From the NCBI RefSeq assembly GCF_949987515.2, contig NC_082698.1, positions 761,501 through 825,500 on the forward strand: a DNA stretch of 64,000 nt, given 5' to 3'. The stretch is from Delphinus delphis (taxonomy: Eukaryota; Chordata; Mammalia; Artiodactyla; Delphinidae). The translations under genes were made by a program, and so were the position numbers. Below the pieces are notes generated by a model. It did no database searches. It saw nothing but the letters and a program-made list of their open reading frames with translations, and was not told where the DNA came from. Shown piece after piece: positions 1 to 12,262 of this stretch. Position 1 is the first letter of the stretch. Every line of letters begins with the position of its first letter.

Positions 1-1995
1 GCCGCACCAGGCCATCGTGTGATGGGGCCGCGCCTCCCCACAGCCCGTCCCCACCATCCGCCATCCCCCTCCCTGGTGTCCCCGGCCCCTCCGCCCGTGA
101 CCTCCTCCCAGGCTGTGCTGCCAGAGCCCACCCCCACCCCGCCCGGCCCCCGTTCTGCACAGGGCAGCAACCTGCTTCTCCCTCCACGGTGAAGCCAGGG
201 CCCTGTCGGCGAGAGGGGAGCATCTTGGGGGGCTCGGCAGCACGGGTTGGGGAAGGAATGCGTCCAGGCCCACCCCACAGCGGCCTGGGCCCCCGGGTCC
301 CTTGTGCCCCGGCTGCTAGACCAGAATCGCTGGGAGGCAGAGTCTGTTGAAGTGCTTTAGTAAACAGCTGCGTCACCTCCGAGCTGTGTTTCTGTGCCCC
401 TGGAAGCAGGGACCAGCTCTGGTTCTGCACCCCCGGCCGACGCACACGCCAGCACTGCCCAGCACCTCAAAACTCAAAGAGAGGAAGTGGCTGTGTGAAA
501 TGAGCCCCCAGGCCTCCCCTCCCTGCCCAGAGCTTTCCACGGGGTGGGGACTCACGTCCCGGCAGAGGCGACCGTATCCTCAGGGCTCCCAGGGTCCCAG
601 CCCGGGACCTCGCCCACTCAGTTCCACGGGGCTTTGCCAAGGAGATGTGAGGGGGTGGGACGTCCGCTGCAAATGCCCCTCAGTGGAGTGGCCGGCACTA
701 CCCTTGCCAGCCCTGGCGTCCCGGGCAGGGGGCAGGCGGGAAGAGCCAGTGGGCAGACTGGGTCCAGGACCTCATTTCCCCTGAATCACGGGACCAGAAA
801 TGGCCGTGTGAACATGCCAGGAATCCTCGGGGAGGCGGGGGCGGGCCTGCGACGCCCTGTTTGTCCTGTTCCTCGCTGACCACTCCTGGTGCGTCACAGT
901 CTGTGGTCACCTCCAACCACCGGGCTGGGAATCCCTGGAGAGGGGCACTGTCCAGCGCCAGGCCGTGGCGGGGCCAGCAGGTGCTTGCAGAGCGAAGGGA
1001 TGAGCGGGCGCGCCTCGGAGGCTGAGCCCAGGAGGCTGAGGGCGTCACGGGCTGCAGGGTGACTGCAGCTTCCAGAGACGGGAGTGGGGAGGGGCCCCAT
1101 CCCTGATCTCAGAGCCCCCACTACTACGGGACGTGCAGCAGAGGCTCCTCCAGAGCTGGACGTCCAGCCACCACCTGTGGGCACCGCTCTGGGCAAAGTG
1201 AGCCCTGGGAGAGGCCACTGTCCCCAGAGGTGGACACTCAGCTGGAGCTGAAGGTGGCTATAGGAGGACAGATGCCACAGTCACCGGGAGAGCTCCTCAC
1301 ACCGCGCCCAGGCCAGCCTGGCCCACGTGTGGGCAGCAGACTGGCCAGGACCCTGCGTCCCGAGAGCCCCCAGGTCTGTGGCTGAGGGTCGAGGGTGAGC
1401 CCACTCCTGGCCTCTCTGGGGTGGAGCCAGCCCATTAGAGGGCGCACAGGCTGGGGCCGGGGAGGGTCAGAGCCCCTTCTGGCATGGGTCCTGGCAGGCA
1501 GCCCCCCAGATCCGCTGAGGCCAGGCCGCAGAGTGCACGGTCTGGGCCGCTGGCCCCGGGGCTGCTCGGGTGCCGTCTCCAGGGCGCCCAGGTGTTCCTG
1601 GGGCTCCCGGGCCCGTCCTGCCAGGCTCCAAGCACAGGTGCAGTGTCCACACAGAAGTCATGTCCCCAACCAGGCCTCAAGTCCGCTGCCTGCCTCGCCT
1701 ACCTCTGGGGCCACGTGGCAGATGGAAGAAGCCACCCAGGGGCCAGAGGATGCCAAGTCCCGGGCTGACTGACCCTGGTCACCGTCCCGTCTGGGCTGGG
1801 AGCCCAGGAGCTGAACACGTGGGAGGTGGCACAGCAGGGGAAGGTTCCCCTGGTACGTGAGCAGGCACGGAGCTCCGTCCTGACCTCGTGCCCTGGACAC
1901 CAGCTGGCGAGACTGCATCCCTGCGGCGTGGCCTCCCTGCTCTTAGGCGCAGAGTGAGCAGTGCTGAGATTCCTGGGCCAAGACACACAACAGCC
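1..1995. other. GC-rich intergenic DNA, no gene recognised
   Basis: This stretch is GC-rich and carries only short overlapping open frames on both strands with no recognisable domain. In human the next gene upstream of NKX6-2 is CFAP46, whose 3' end lies about 20 kb away, so it may lie just outside the window; I could not recognise any of its exons here. The only item singled out is a CTCF-like motif at 1432-1445. Confidence 0.5.
1432..1445 (+). promoter_or_regulatory. CTCF-like motif
   Basis: The sequence CCATTAGAGGGCGC matches the CTCF core consensus (CCASYAGRKGGCRS) at all positions but one. It lies about 16.6 kb upstream of the NKX6-2 start. Motif match only; such matches also arise by chance in GC-rich DNA. 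Confidence 0.3.
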
Positions 1996-2029
1996 CAAAT
2001 AGTAAAAAAAAAAAAAAAAGGCCCAAATT

Positions 2030-2611
2030 AAGACCGAGATAAAATATCATTACCATATCTACTAAAACAGCTAAAATGAAAGAGAGCGACAAACACCAAA
2101 TGCTGGGGAAGATGCAAAGAAACTGGGTCTCCCAATACGTCACTCCTGGGAATCTAAAATGGTGCAGACTCTCCGGAAAAGAGTTGGGCAGGTTCTCATA
2201 AACTGTGGGTGCAGTTAGCGTATGGCCCAGCCTCTGCATTTATCCCAGAGAAATGGGAACTTAGGTTCACACAAACACGTGCATGAATGTTTATAGCAGC
2301 TCCATCCCCTTAGAGCAAAAACTAGAAACAACCCAAATGCCTTCACTTCTAACAGTTAAGCACATTTACTTGCTAGAATGCCCACGAGGGGCTGGATGGA
2401 CCTCAAGGGCGTCGTGCTGAGTGGAGAAGCCGACATCAATGAGATCACGCCCTGTGGTATCGTTTATACAACATCCTCAAAGGACAGAACACCTGAGCTG
2501 GAGAACAGGCCCACTGGAGCCTTGGGGCAGAGCCAGGTTCTGTGCCTCGGTTGTGACAGTGACACAAATCTCTACATGGGATAACATTTCACAGAGCCCC
2601 TCCCACACACT

Positions 2612-2652
<41 letters not shown>

Positions 2653-2840
2653 CTGTTGAAGTGGTGGAAACAGAACCGGGTCCACAGCCCGGATTGCAGC
2701 ACCAACCTGGGCTCCTGGTTTGCCGCTATCTGGGGCAACTCCCCAGCGGAGTGTGTGCTGTGTAGGACGCGCTGCACTGCCTTTGCTATTTCTGCAACTT
2801 CCTGTGAATCTATAATTAATTCACCATAAAATTTTTTTTA
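2030..2840 (+). mobile_element. LINE-1 3'-end fragment, old
   Basis: The block reads like the 3' part of an old L1 in sense orientation: it has the phrase for taking transient positions (aaatgctgggga..., around 2098), the 'gaaacaacccaaatgcc' phrase near 2326, and the tail phrase 'ctgcaacttcctgtgaatct' at about 2794 followed by an A/T-rich end. It is diverged, without target-site duplications that I can see, and codes for nothing. Assigned from memory of L1M consensus sequences. Confidence 0.75.
2613..2650 (+). repeat. (AC)19 microsatellite
   Basis: Nineteen uninterrupted AC units lie inside the L1 fragment. A pure run of this length is probably length-polymorphic. Confidence 0.95.
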
Positions 2841-2984
2841 AAGCTCATCTTTGATTAGATTGGGAGGTGGTGATTCCCCTCCTTTGTGTTTGATTTTTTT
2901 CCTTTTTTCAAATATATACACATGCTTGTTCCAGTTTTTTTTTTTTTTTAAAAGCACTAACTAATGACCAGGGAATAAATTCAA

Positions 2985-3335
2985 CTCAAGCAGCGTTGGA
3001 AATACGAGCTTTCTTCTAGAAGGATGTTGGCAGCCACCCAAACAACAAGAATAAAAGCTTCTGGGAATATTTCATCTGTGCAGTGTCACATTTTTCACCT
3101 GGTGCTGCATCTGCTCCTGTGAGAAATGTTCAACGGTGAGTGCCGTTCCGTGTACCAAAGCCGCTACAGTAACTTTCTGAATTATGTCCCAGCGACATAA
3201 CAAATCACAGCATCAATTAGCTCCTATAACAGAAGTGGCATTCCGTAATATATCCAAGCATGAAAGAACTGCGTAACCCTAAAAACTATAAGGAGAAGAA
3301 AGATCGCTTGGAATTTATTGGTAATAATAGGAGAC
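2985..3335. promoter_or_regulatory. Candidate conserved non-coding element (upstream block 1)
   Basis: A low-GC block stands out against the GC-rich surroundings. It is not a recognised repeat and has no coding potential. It holds clustered motifs of developmental enhancers: 'atcaattagctcc' (a TAAT-type homeodomain core) near 3213, a CACCTG E-box near 3097 and AT-rich sites around 3190-3250. It lies about 15 kb upstream of NKX6-2. The call is inferred from composition and texture; conservation could not be measured. Confidence 0.35.
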
Positions 3336-4624
3336 AGAATGTAATTTGAATGGTGGACAGTCCTTCAGCCCTTTGAGAAAGGACGACCAGATCTGCAAGT
3401 TCTAAACGTTCCAGAAAGGACGCAGGTGGATGACGGGGCGCCCTGGCACGGGGCACGGGGGGCCGGGGGCCCCGGGAGATCCCGCCACTGCCCTCGCCCA
3501 GCCTCCGACTTCCCCATCGGCAGTCGGCTCTGGTCCAAGCTGAGCTCCAGAATCCGGATGGGCTCCACGGCCTTGAGCTGGTCGCCCAGGGGCCCCAGCC
3601 CCTCCCCCGGAAAGTGCAGCACCCAGGGCGGGCCGGATGGGGAGGAGCGGGGACCAGCATCGTCCTCGCAGCCGCTCCGCCTGCGTCCAGGCCCCGCCCC
3701 CGCCCCCCCCCCCCACCGGGTCCCCGGCGCCAGCGTCGGTCCCTCACCCGCGGCAGCCGGCGAATCGGACCGGTCGGTTCCTGCTCGTCAGTCACCTGCT
3801 TAAAAGTTCAGTTTGTTTTCCGAATTTATGTCTTGGAAATAGTGATTTTCATATTTTTAAAATATGGAGTTTCTTTTCACAATATGTTATATTGTAGGAA
3901 ATTGGGGGGGGATTAAAGGGAGAAAAGCCCTCAGAGCCACACAAAGGCAGAAACCCATGTTCTGATGGTTTCTGGATTTTTCTCTGTGTTTTTGCACAGT
4001 GAGCTCCTGGGTGGTTTCACACAACATGGTAAAGGACTTCCCATTTCAAGATATTAATCAGAAACCTCGTTCAAAGCATTCCTACCCTCACACAGGCTGC
4101 TTGCAAACACGACAGATCTGATGCACGGGGACAAGGGTCCTTCGGGCTTGGAAGGGAAGCGGGGGGACCGGAGGGTGAGTGGGGGCATTAGCAGACTGGG
4201 CTGGGGGCCCGGGGACGGTGGGCTCTGGAGCTGGGCCGGCCGGGCTGTGGGGGGCTCATGCTTGTAGGACCTGCCTCGTGGGTGGTCCCAGCTCCCGGCC
4301 GGGTCTGCACCTCCATCCTCATCGAATCCCGAGGAACAGCATCACCAAGCACAGACCAAGGTCCACCTTCCATGACGTGGCCACTGCTTTCGCCGCGTGG
4401 GAGACCCTGGCCTTGGTATGCCATGGCCCCGGGCTCACACCTCCAGGCACGGGCTCTCTGAGCTCCTGGACCGCCCCCCCCCCCCCACACCCCGGGATTC
4501 CCATCTGAGGGCACGGCTGCCCCTCACCACGCTTCCCAGGAGCCTGTGCTTCCTGTGGTTCCGGCCAGCTCCCCCATCCACCTGGGGCCTGGGGAGCCCG
4601 GGCCCACCCTCCTCTGCCAGCGGT
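3336..4624. other. Intergenic DNA, nothing recognised
   Basis: GC-rich DNA with poly-C runs near 3702 and 4474, and one AT-rich patch at 3795-4100 of unclear origin. The open frames on both strands overlap each other and have no domains. Confidence 0.5.
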
Positions 4625-5115
4625 TAATTCACAATCACAGCTAAAGCAGCCCTTCCAGGTTGATCTGGATTAAGAAATTGGCAGGTTAATAAAGCTAAAA
4701 TGTTCATAGGCGCTTGTATATAAATTTCTATTAAGTTCCCTCATTCAACGCTGGTCTCTAATAGTTTAATTTCTATATTAAATAATTAAAACTCTATTTT
4801 CAATTACTGTGAACAATTGTTTTCCTTAATGATCGTCCTGGAGGAGCCAGTAATTTTATATCTTGTAAAAATGATTAACTGGCATCATTATCCCATATCT
4901 CTGAAATATAACCCAGCCGCTTCAAGAAAGGCCATCTGTATTCAATTAATGTTCCCTTGCATTAAGACATACAGTATTACTTCATGCCGTGCACAGCCCA
5001 CTGTCCTCTCATTTTATTATGACGATGATGGAGATAGAAACAACCAGTTTAATTATCCCGTTTCCAGCAGAGAAATCAATTTTCAATACGTCTCCACCCT
5101 TAAAAAGAAGGCGGC
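4625..5115. promoter_or_regulatory. Candidate NKX6-2 distal enhancer (upstream block 2)
   Basis: Roughly 490 bp of AT-rich, non-repetitive sequence looks like a vertebrate conserved non-coding element. It contains a TAATTA homeodomain palindrome (4783-4788), a CAATTAC site at 4801-4807, a SOX-type palindrome AACAATTGTT (4812-4821) and CAATTAATG near 4943. An apparent 131-codon open frame over 4817-5212 has no recognisable domain and I regard it as chance. The position, about 13 kb upstream of NKX6-2, suits a neural enhancer. Function is inferred. Confidence 0.45.
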
Positions 5116-5489
5116 GGCGTGGTTCCTGGGAAGTGACGCCTGCAAGCTCCCTCCCGGCTCGGGCCTGACTGCAGACCCCGGGGCTTCTCCACGGGCCAGC
5201 CCTTCTGTGTAGAGCGCTTCCGTGGGGCAGACTCTGGGAGGGGCCTGTGACCCCCGCCTCCAGGGGTCTGTCCTGTGCGGGTGCTGCCTGCCCCTCCCCT
5301 CCCCCCAGCATCACTCTGGTCCCCAAGGCCCCCACGCCCAGCAGCAGGTGTCCCTGGGGACAGCCCTGCTCACTGCACCAACGCTGACCTCAGATGGACC
5401 GGGTGCCCACGCAGACTCGGAGGGGGTCCCGGGGGATGTACTGCAGCGTGCAGCCCGCCCCTTGGTCAGGGTGATCCAAGGGATGTGCC
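5116..5489. other. Intergenic spacer between two candidate elements
   Basis: GC-rich DNA with no recognised gene or repeat. Confidence 0.4.
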
Positions 5490-5705
5490 CTGCCTTGCCA
5501 ATCAATCACACGGCTCTCTCGGCCAATATAATCTAATTGTTTGACATTTTTATCACAATTCATTGAGACCAAAGGGAGATGAGGAGATTAATACCCCCGT
5601 GCGGTTGGCTAATGGCCGGGAAGGAGCTGATGGGAGCTCTTAAATTTTCTTATTATAGATTTTAATTCTTTGTGACACGAGGTGAGAGATGGCAACGGGA
5701 TAATG
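5490..5705. promoter_or_regulatory. Candidate conserved non-coding element (upstream block 3)
   Basis: A second compact AT-rich block follows block 2 after about 380 bp of GC-rich DNA. It holds CCAAT at 5523-5527, 'tctaattgtttgac' at about 5531, an inverted SOX-like pair (ACAATTCATTG) near 5554, an ACCAAAGG site near 5568, and 'gagattaatac' near 5583. No coding potential. Called from composition and motif texture only. Confidence 0.4.
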
Positions 5706-7508
5706 AGGTAGAGGCCCCCTCTGCCCCCTCTGCCCCGAGATCAGGGGTCTGCTGGGCCTGCGCAGGCCCTCCCCACGGGGGAGACTCTGGCCTCTGCAGG
5801 AGGGGCAGCTGTGCCTGGACGGGCCCAGGCTCTGAGGAGAGGCTGCGGGGGGAGGCTGGGAATACTGGATACGGGGGCTGGGACAGTGAGGACAGGGCCC
5901 CAGGCAGGCGGGGAGATGCGGCGCGGAGGCAGGGAGAGCCGAGCGAGAAGGACAGTGTTTGGCCCCTGCCACTGCCTCTGGGGACCGTGTCGCGACACTG
6001 TCTGCGTGGACGCCACCGACACGGACAGCCTCCTCTGGTCGCGATGTAACCCGTCACACCTGACCCCTGAGGAACGACAGGGCAGTGACAGGTGATGGGG
6101 ACAGGTTTCAGGAGCCAGGACAAGTGTGGACAGAGAGCCAGCTGTGGCCACAGGTGCAGCCATCCGCTGAGGAGCCGGAATCCTGGCCCAGGCCGCCGTC
6201 CACAAGGCTCTCACCCCGGGCTGCCTGTTGCCGCCGTCCACAAGGCTCTCACCCCGGGCTGCCTGTTGCCCCCCGAGCCCTTTCCTCCGATCCACTGCTC
6301 ACAAGAGATGATTTTGGATTTCCCTGAAAACTGAGCAGAGACATCACCCTTAGAGCCTAAATCTTAGCATTTGAGTAGAAAGTGGAAAGAAGATTTACCT
6401 GCAGCCTCTGCTGTCCTGGGGCCAACGTCCAAGCATCAGAGCTCTCACGGCCCCAAGCATCCACGCATCCTGACCACCCAGGCATCCTGGCTGATTCCGT
6501 CTGCCCAGCTGCAGCGCCAGTGTTACAAAGCTACAGAATCAGCACCTGATCCGCTGGCTCTGGAACCGGTTTAATGAGAAATTAAGACAAAAACAAACCA
6601 TTTTGCCCAGACGCAGAGCTCAGATCAGTCGGAGGAGAGCCGCCTGGTCCTGATGGGAGCTTGTTCCAGGCAGGGCCGGGAGGGCTCGCATCCTGACGGG
6701 GGCCGTCCGCCTCCTGTGTGGCCCCTGCCCTGCCCTCCAGCCCCCCTCCACCCCCGCGCAGTCCTTCTGCCCTCGCTGACCACCACTGCGTGTCCGTCGC
6801 CCCGCCGGGCTCCGCCTGCAGCCGGCCCCTCTAGCAGTCCGGGGTGAAGCAGCTCGCAGGCACGCGCACGTCGGTGCGCTCCCGGCAAGGAGCTCGGCCG
6901 CTGGCTGGTGGGGTCCTCGCCGGCACAGGCCTCTCCCAGCGCAGGGCGGCCCCGAGGAGGCCGCGCTGCTGCGGGGACCAGCCCCAAAGTCCTCGCACTC
7001 ACGACAGCTCCCACGCAGGCACAGGGATGGCCTCGCGGTGAAGGTCCCGCGGGGTGCAGTCCGCGATGGAGGCTCGTGAAAGCCAGGGCCACGAGCGGGC
7101 GAGGTCGGCTCGCGGATAAGCCCGAGGCTGCGGCCCAGCAAGCTCGTGGTGCACTTAGGAACCAGTCAGGGGGGACGTGCTCAGGGGACGGGGGCGTCAC
7201 GGCCACCTTGTGGCCAGGACCACCTTGCCCCACGGCCTGCTTCGGGCAGTGCCTGACCGGCCACAACCCTCGGCCCGCTGACCCCGCTGCCGCCCGGCCC
7301 CGCGGGCTCGGCCGTCCTCCTGCTGCGTTGCTGGTTTTGCCGACAGACCCACAACCAACAGGGCAGGCTGTTCCGAACTCACTTCGGCCGGAGAAAATGG
7401 TCCTCGAGCTCAAACAAACGCAGGTCTTCCCGGACCCCAGCCCGGCCTCATCAGTCATGACCAACGGCCACTCAGTTCCCAGGAATGTGGGCCTTTGTTG
7501 TTCTTATT
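5706..7508. other. Intergenic DNA, nothing recognised beyond a short duplication
   Basis: GC-rich. Long open frames on the - strand at 6625-7464 and 5741-6295 reflect lack of stops in GC-rich sequence and have no domain or splice context. The short tandem duplication at 6192-6267 is listed separately. Confidence 0.45.
6192..6267 (+). repeat. 38-bp tandem duplication
   Basis: Two adjacent, essentially identical 38-bp copies start at 6192 and 6230 (both begin GCCGCCGTCCACAAGG). The near-identity suggests a recent slippage or replication event. Confidence 0.9.
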
Positions 7509-7524
7509 AATAAAAGTAATCCCT

Positions 7525-7731
7525 GGGCTTCCCTGGTGGCGCAGTGGTTGGGGGTCCGCCTGCCGATGCAGGGGACACGGGTTCGTGCCCCGGTCCGGGA
7601 AGATCCCACATGCCGCGGAGCAGCTGGGCCCGTGAGCCAAGGCCGCTGGGCCTGCGTGTCCGGAGCCTGTGCTTCGCAACGGGAGAGGCCGCAAAAGTGA
7701 GAGGCCCGCGTACCGCAAAAAAAAATAAATA
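7525..7731 (+). mobile_element. Cetacean CHR-2-type tRNA-derived SINE
   Basis: The element opens with GGGCTTCCCTGGTGGCGCAG, has the pol III A-box region (TGGCGCAGTGG) and B-box region (GGGTTCGTGCCC), continues through the tRNA-unrelated part and ends in an A-rich, AATA-containing tail. A perfect 16-bp target-site duplication, AATAAAAGTAATCCCT, flanks it at 7509-7524 and 7732-7747, so it is a young and intact insertion. The body matches my memory of the cetacean CHR-2 family. Confidence 0.93.
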
Positions 7732-9029
7732 AATAAAAGTAATCCCTGCTCATAGAAAAAACCGAAGAGCTTAGCAGAGGCTATAGGAAGGCAGGCAAGA
7801 TCTGCCCGCCCCTTCCACTCCAAGCCCCGCCCCTCCTCCCCAGGCTCCTCCCCAGGGCAGGGTTTGGTGCCACGGGTACTTCCAGGACTTTTCTTTGGGT
7901 AAGTGTCCATATATTTAATGATGAAATGACACGCAGATTTTCCCAAAGTGTTAGTATATTAGAAGTGCTGTCATAGCGGGGTCCCCCCACTTTGCATGTC
8001 TTCGTGGGCGTCTCGCACTTCATACACGGCCGCACCCCGGGTTACTGTGCTCCCAGGATACAAGCAGTCTGTTTATTTTGGTGAAACTATTGATATCTTC
8101 TTTGTGAGTAATGTATGGTCAACTCACGTAACTCTGTCATGCCTCCGCCTTCAGGACGGAGAACTGGATACATTTATTAGACCCCAGCATTGATCGTTCA
8201 TCCTTCCCGTCCCGCAGCTGACTTGGGCCTTCATGGATGGGGAAGGTGAGTTAAAGTTCATGACCACAACTGCGTCTCTTTTTGCTTCTTTGTGCATTTC
8301 TGTCATTTTTAAGGATTTTGGTGCCAGGTTTGTCTTCAGAACAGCTTGTAGCTTCCACTGTTGTCAACTGTAGCTTTGTCTCGAGATGACAGAGGTTTTA
8401 CTGTCTGGCCCACGGTTTCTGCTCACAGGTGTCTGTACGTCAGCCACAAACTGTTTGTCCGGCAGGGACAGCCCTACCTTCCTCGCCTGGACGGCCCAGG
8501 ACTCCCGGGGGAGCTCCTGGGTCCCCACGTTGTGCCCCAGCCAAAGGAGACTAAAAAGCAGACCGGGTGACAAAGGATGAGAAACGGGGGAGCCGCAGGC
8601 GAGAAGGAAAGCAAGACAAAGTGAGATCACGAAGGCCGAAGACACCTGCCGCAGCGCCACACACCAGCAGGATTAACACAGAAACCTCCAGGTCCGGTCA
8701 GGGGCCTGCAGCAATTTGTCCTAACAAGGATATCAGAGGTTTTGCATGTGTACCCCGTGGTCTTCCCAGTATAACTGCTGAAGATGACACCCGTTACGGG
8801 ACACCCACAAACCTGGTCTGCAGGACTGAGCAATTCCGGGCCCTGAACAGCGGTTCTATGAAGATGCCGTGACACAGGCCCCGTGGGAAAAGGCGCACAG
8901 ACAGGAGTGTGTGTGTGTGAGCGTGTGTGTTAGTTCTGTGGGGGGCGGATCTTATAGAGAGTGAGACCTCCCACATGCGGGGTCTTTTGTGCGTTCTGTC
9001 CTTGGGGGTCGCTGTCCCCGGGGCCTGGG

Positions 9030-9095
9030 GCAGTGTCTTCCCCCCAGCAGGTGCTCACTCAGCAGTCGTATGAACGAGTGAAGGAGGGTGAGTGG
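9030..9095 (-). mobile_element. MIR-like SINE scrap
   Basis: The phrase 'cagcaggtgctcactcagcag' followed by 'tatgaacgagtgaaggagggtgagtg' resembles the MIR-derived motif 'aggtgctcaataaat...gaatgaatgaatg' in antisense. Short and diverged. Confidence 0.4.
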
Positions 9096-12000
9096 ACAGA
9101 GGTGGAAAGGACGCTGGCCACACCGCCACCTGGGGCTGAGGGCTGAGACGCGGCAGACAGTTACTTTCTTCATTGTGTTCGATGTTTCACACCTGGTGTC
9201 CGTCACCATAACCAGAAAAAAAGTTTTGTTTGAAAATGCAATTTCTCTCCACCCAAATCTCTGACAGCGGTCATCTCTCCAGAGATGTCAAGAATGCGGC
9301 CCCGGCCTGGGGCCAGCAAGGGCTCCCGCTGGTGGAACCACAATCCAAACTCTGCAGTCAGTCGGTCTGCCCCATGGCTGGAGCCCACAAAGCACATGGA
9401 GTCCCAGTCCGCACCCCTGTGTGCCCGGGACTCCCCTCTATGTGCCCAAGACCCCCCACCCCGTGTGCCCAGAGGCCCCTGAATGTCCAGGCCCAGGCTG
9501 GGTGGAGGCTCTCCCTTGGCCCTCGGGTGGCAGGGCAGGGGCTGCAGGGGAAATCTTGGCGACCCTCTGGGGCGGGGCCTTGGGGAATATCCATCCTCAC
9601 ATTTGTGCCTCTAGGGGGAGCCGCAGGGACACCGCACACAGACTGAGTCGGGGACCCGGCAGCCGCCTGCCTTCTGCCTTTGGGCCGGGCAGGGATGCAG
9701 GGCTTGGCCTCCGTGGTCTGGCCCAAGTCCCCTTCGGTGACATCTGCCCTCTGCCCTGGCCTCCGTCTCTTTAGGCAGCTGGATGTTTCCAGCCCCTGCC
9801 TACTGCTCCCTTGGGGGCTTCCTGGGGTCTTTCCAGGGGTGGAAATCCCAGGGTGTCAGGTGAGGCCGCCACGTGGGCTCCCAGAGACCTGTGAGGACAG
9901 CCGTGTGGTGGCTGGGGTCCGGCCTGCCCGTGCGGGCCTCTCTCCTGGGTTTGTAAGTCTTCCCTTGAGAGCAGGAGAAACCAGCCTCAATTCCTACCCT
10001 CCCAGAGGCTCAGCTCTCCGTCCCTTCCTCAGGGAGCCTCTGGGAGTCCCTAGGCCCCTCCTTGTCCCAGGACCCTGAGTAAGTGCCCAGAGGCCTTTCC
10101 CGCCAGCTTGTCCCTGCCACTGGAGGGCAGGGGCTTGCATTCAGTCTCTGCCCCTCAAGTCTCCGTGCACGACCTGGAGACGGGCACTGGGACACACTCC
10201 TTGTCTGCCCCATAAACCAGGTAAAGTGACAGTGAGGAAACCACGAGGATCCCTCCAGTGTCACCCAAATAAACGCTTGTCCCAACTAGAGACTTCAAAG
10301 CATAAATTGTCCTCCTCACTTGGGGGTCTGGAAAGAGCCCCTTGTTACCCTCTGCTCATATATTAGCCAGCTTCTGCTCAGTAATGCTGTATAAGAAACA
10401 CCCGCACCACCAGATCTCGCTCTTCCCACCTGGGGCAGGTCTGGGACACGCCATTCTCATGCTGAGACAAAGAGCGAGGAAACTGGTGGACACGAGGGAT
10501 CCTAAGATTCCACTTGGGCTGGCGTCTGTCCTGCCCACCTTTCCCCGGCCACAGCGATCGCATGGCCAAGCTGGTCATCAGCTGGTCATCAGGAGAGAGA
10601 GTGGGGTCTTCCCAGGAGAAGCAGAGCCAGTCCCCTGGGCCGGGCAGGATGGATTAACTTCCTTAGCTGAACAACCTCTCCTGGGCCCTTTGTAGGAAGA
10701 GGCAGCTCACTGGGCCCCTGCAGACCAAGCCACATACTGATGCCACAGGCCACCAGCGCCTGGGGGTGCCCGTACCCCCTACCCCCGTGGCAGAGGGGTT
10801 TAGTGGCCGGGCAGCCGCACACAGCCTCTGAGCCTTTGGGGGTCATGTGCCGGACCAGCTCCCGGGCCCAGTTCACTCCCCTCCCCAGCCCTGCCGGATG
10901 CACTGCCCGGGCAGCGGGCAGCCTGGGCTGGGAGCCGGAGCCCCTCGTGTGTTGCCAGGGGTGTTCTTTGCCTCAAAGTCAGGGGCGTTATTCACAGCCT
11001 GGCTGTTCCTTGTGTACAGGAGCCTACAGGACAGGCTGCCCAGTCAGGGCAAACAGTAGCCCTGACCTGTGCACCGGCTGTAAGGCTTTCCTTAGACCAA
11101 GGCCCCCTGTGTGCCGGCCCCTCCCCGGGAACGGGGAGGGGACCCCATCACTCTTACCTGAAACCCCGCCGGGTCCAGCCCTCCATCCGCCACCCAGTGG
11201 CCCTTTAAAAGTGCAAATTGGTTCCCATCATAGGCAGCTCCTCCCCTGAAGATTGAACCCCACTTCCTGGGCGGGTCTCCAGGGAAGCTGCCCCTCCCCC
11301 AGGTAGCCGCAAGCGCCCTCAGCAGCAGTGCAGGGGTCACCGTGTCAGCAATGCTGCCCTGCGTCTGTCAGGCTCGGTTATTAATCTGCCTGCCGTCTGC
11401 CCCTCTCCGCCATGAAAGGCACTTAATAAAGACCTGGGGGTACGAGGACAAAGACGTTGAGGCCCAAGCCCAGGCCCCGCACGGCGGGGTGGGGGGGTGA
11501 TGGGAGGGCACTGGCCACGGCACAGCTGGATCCCTCACCCACCAGGAAGCCCCACCCTGGGGCCGGAGCGGCCTGGAGTGTAGCCAGGAGCCCTTCCGGA
11601 AGCGTCTCCTTGGCCAGTGCTGTCCGAGCCCATCCTGGGAGCACAGCACAGGCGCTGGAGCAGACCGCCTAACACAGATCGTGTACCTGGCGGCCAATTA
11701 GCGCGTTTGGCACGCGGTCAGACCCCCGGGAGAGCAGCCTCGGGAGAGAGCTCATTACCCACGACAGCGCATCTGGTGCCGCGAGGCCCCAGGGCTGAGC
11801 TCGGGGGCGGATGCACAGCTGCCGCTTTTTGTCCTTTCCTGAGGGAGACAAGAGTCTTGGGACCCCAGAAGAGTGCTTCCGAGGCGCCAGGTGCCTGCCA
11901 CCTGCCGTCAGGGCAGAGGCCACCTCCTCCCGGGGCCCCTCGCCTGGCTCCCGTTTCCACAGCCATGGGCTGGGGGACGCTTTCCAGCTCGGGTGAGAAC

Positions 12001-12214
12001 ATCTGGGGGTGCACGCCCCAGCCCGGCCCTCCGCAGCCGGAAGGAGTGGTGGCCCCGCTCCCGGGTGTGGAGAGGGGGCCAGAGCCCTCGCCAGGCCCAG
12101 CTTGGATGTGGCTGAGGGGATGGTGGCCACACTCTCCAACCCAGAGCCAGGCGCCACCCAGAAGCAGGAAAGCAGAGCAAAACGGTGACCCCAGGAAAGG
12201 TGCCCAAGAGCTGG

Positions 12215-12262
12215 GGCCAGGCGGGCCTGGGGGCGGGGCCAGGCGGGCCTGGGGGGCGGGTC
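12215..12262 (+). repeat. Tandem GC-rich duplication, G-quadruplex-prone
   Basis: The string GCCAGGCGGGCCTGGGGGC is repeated after about 23 bp, giving several closely spaced runs of three to six G. It could form a G-quadruplex on the + strand. Confidence 0.6.

Noticed and set aside
1..600. Possible 3' end of CFAP46
   Set aside because: Expected nearby from human gene order, but I could not recognise an exon, a stop in context or a polyadenylation signal.
4817..5212. 131-codon open frame in an AT-rich block
   Set aside because: No domain or splice sites; the block has the texture of a regulatory element.
6625..7464. 279-codon open frame on the - strand
   Set aside because: Same reasons; Arg/Pro/Gly-rich composition typical of chance frames in GC-rich DNA.
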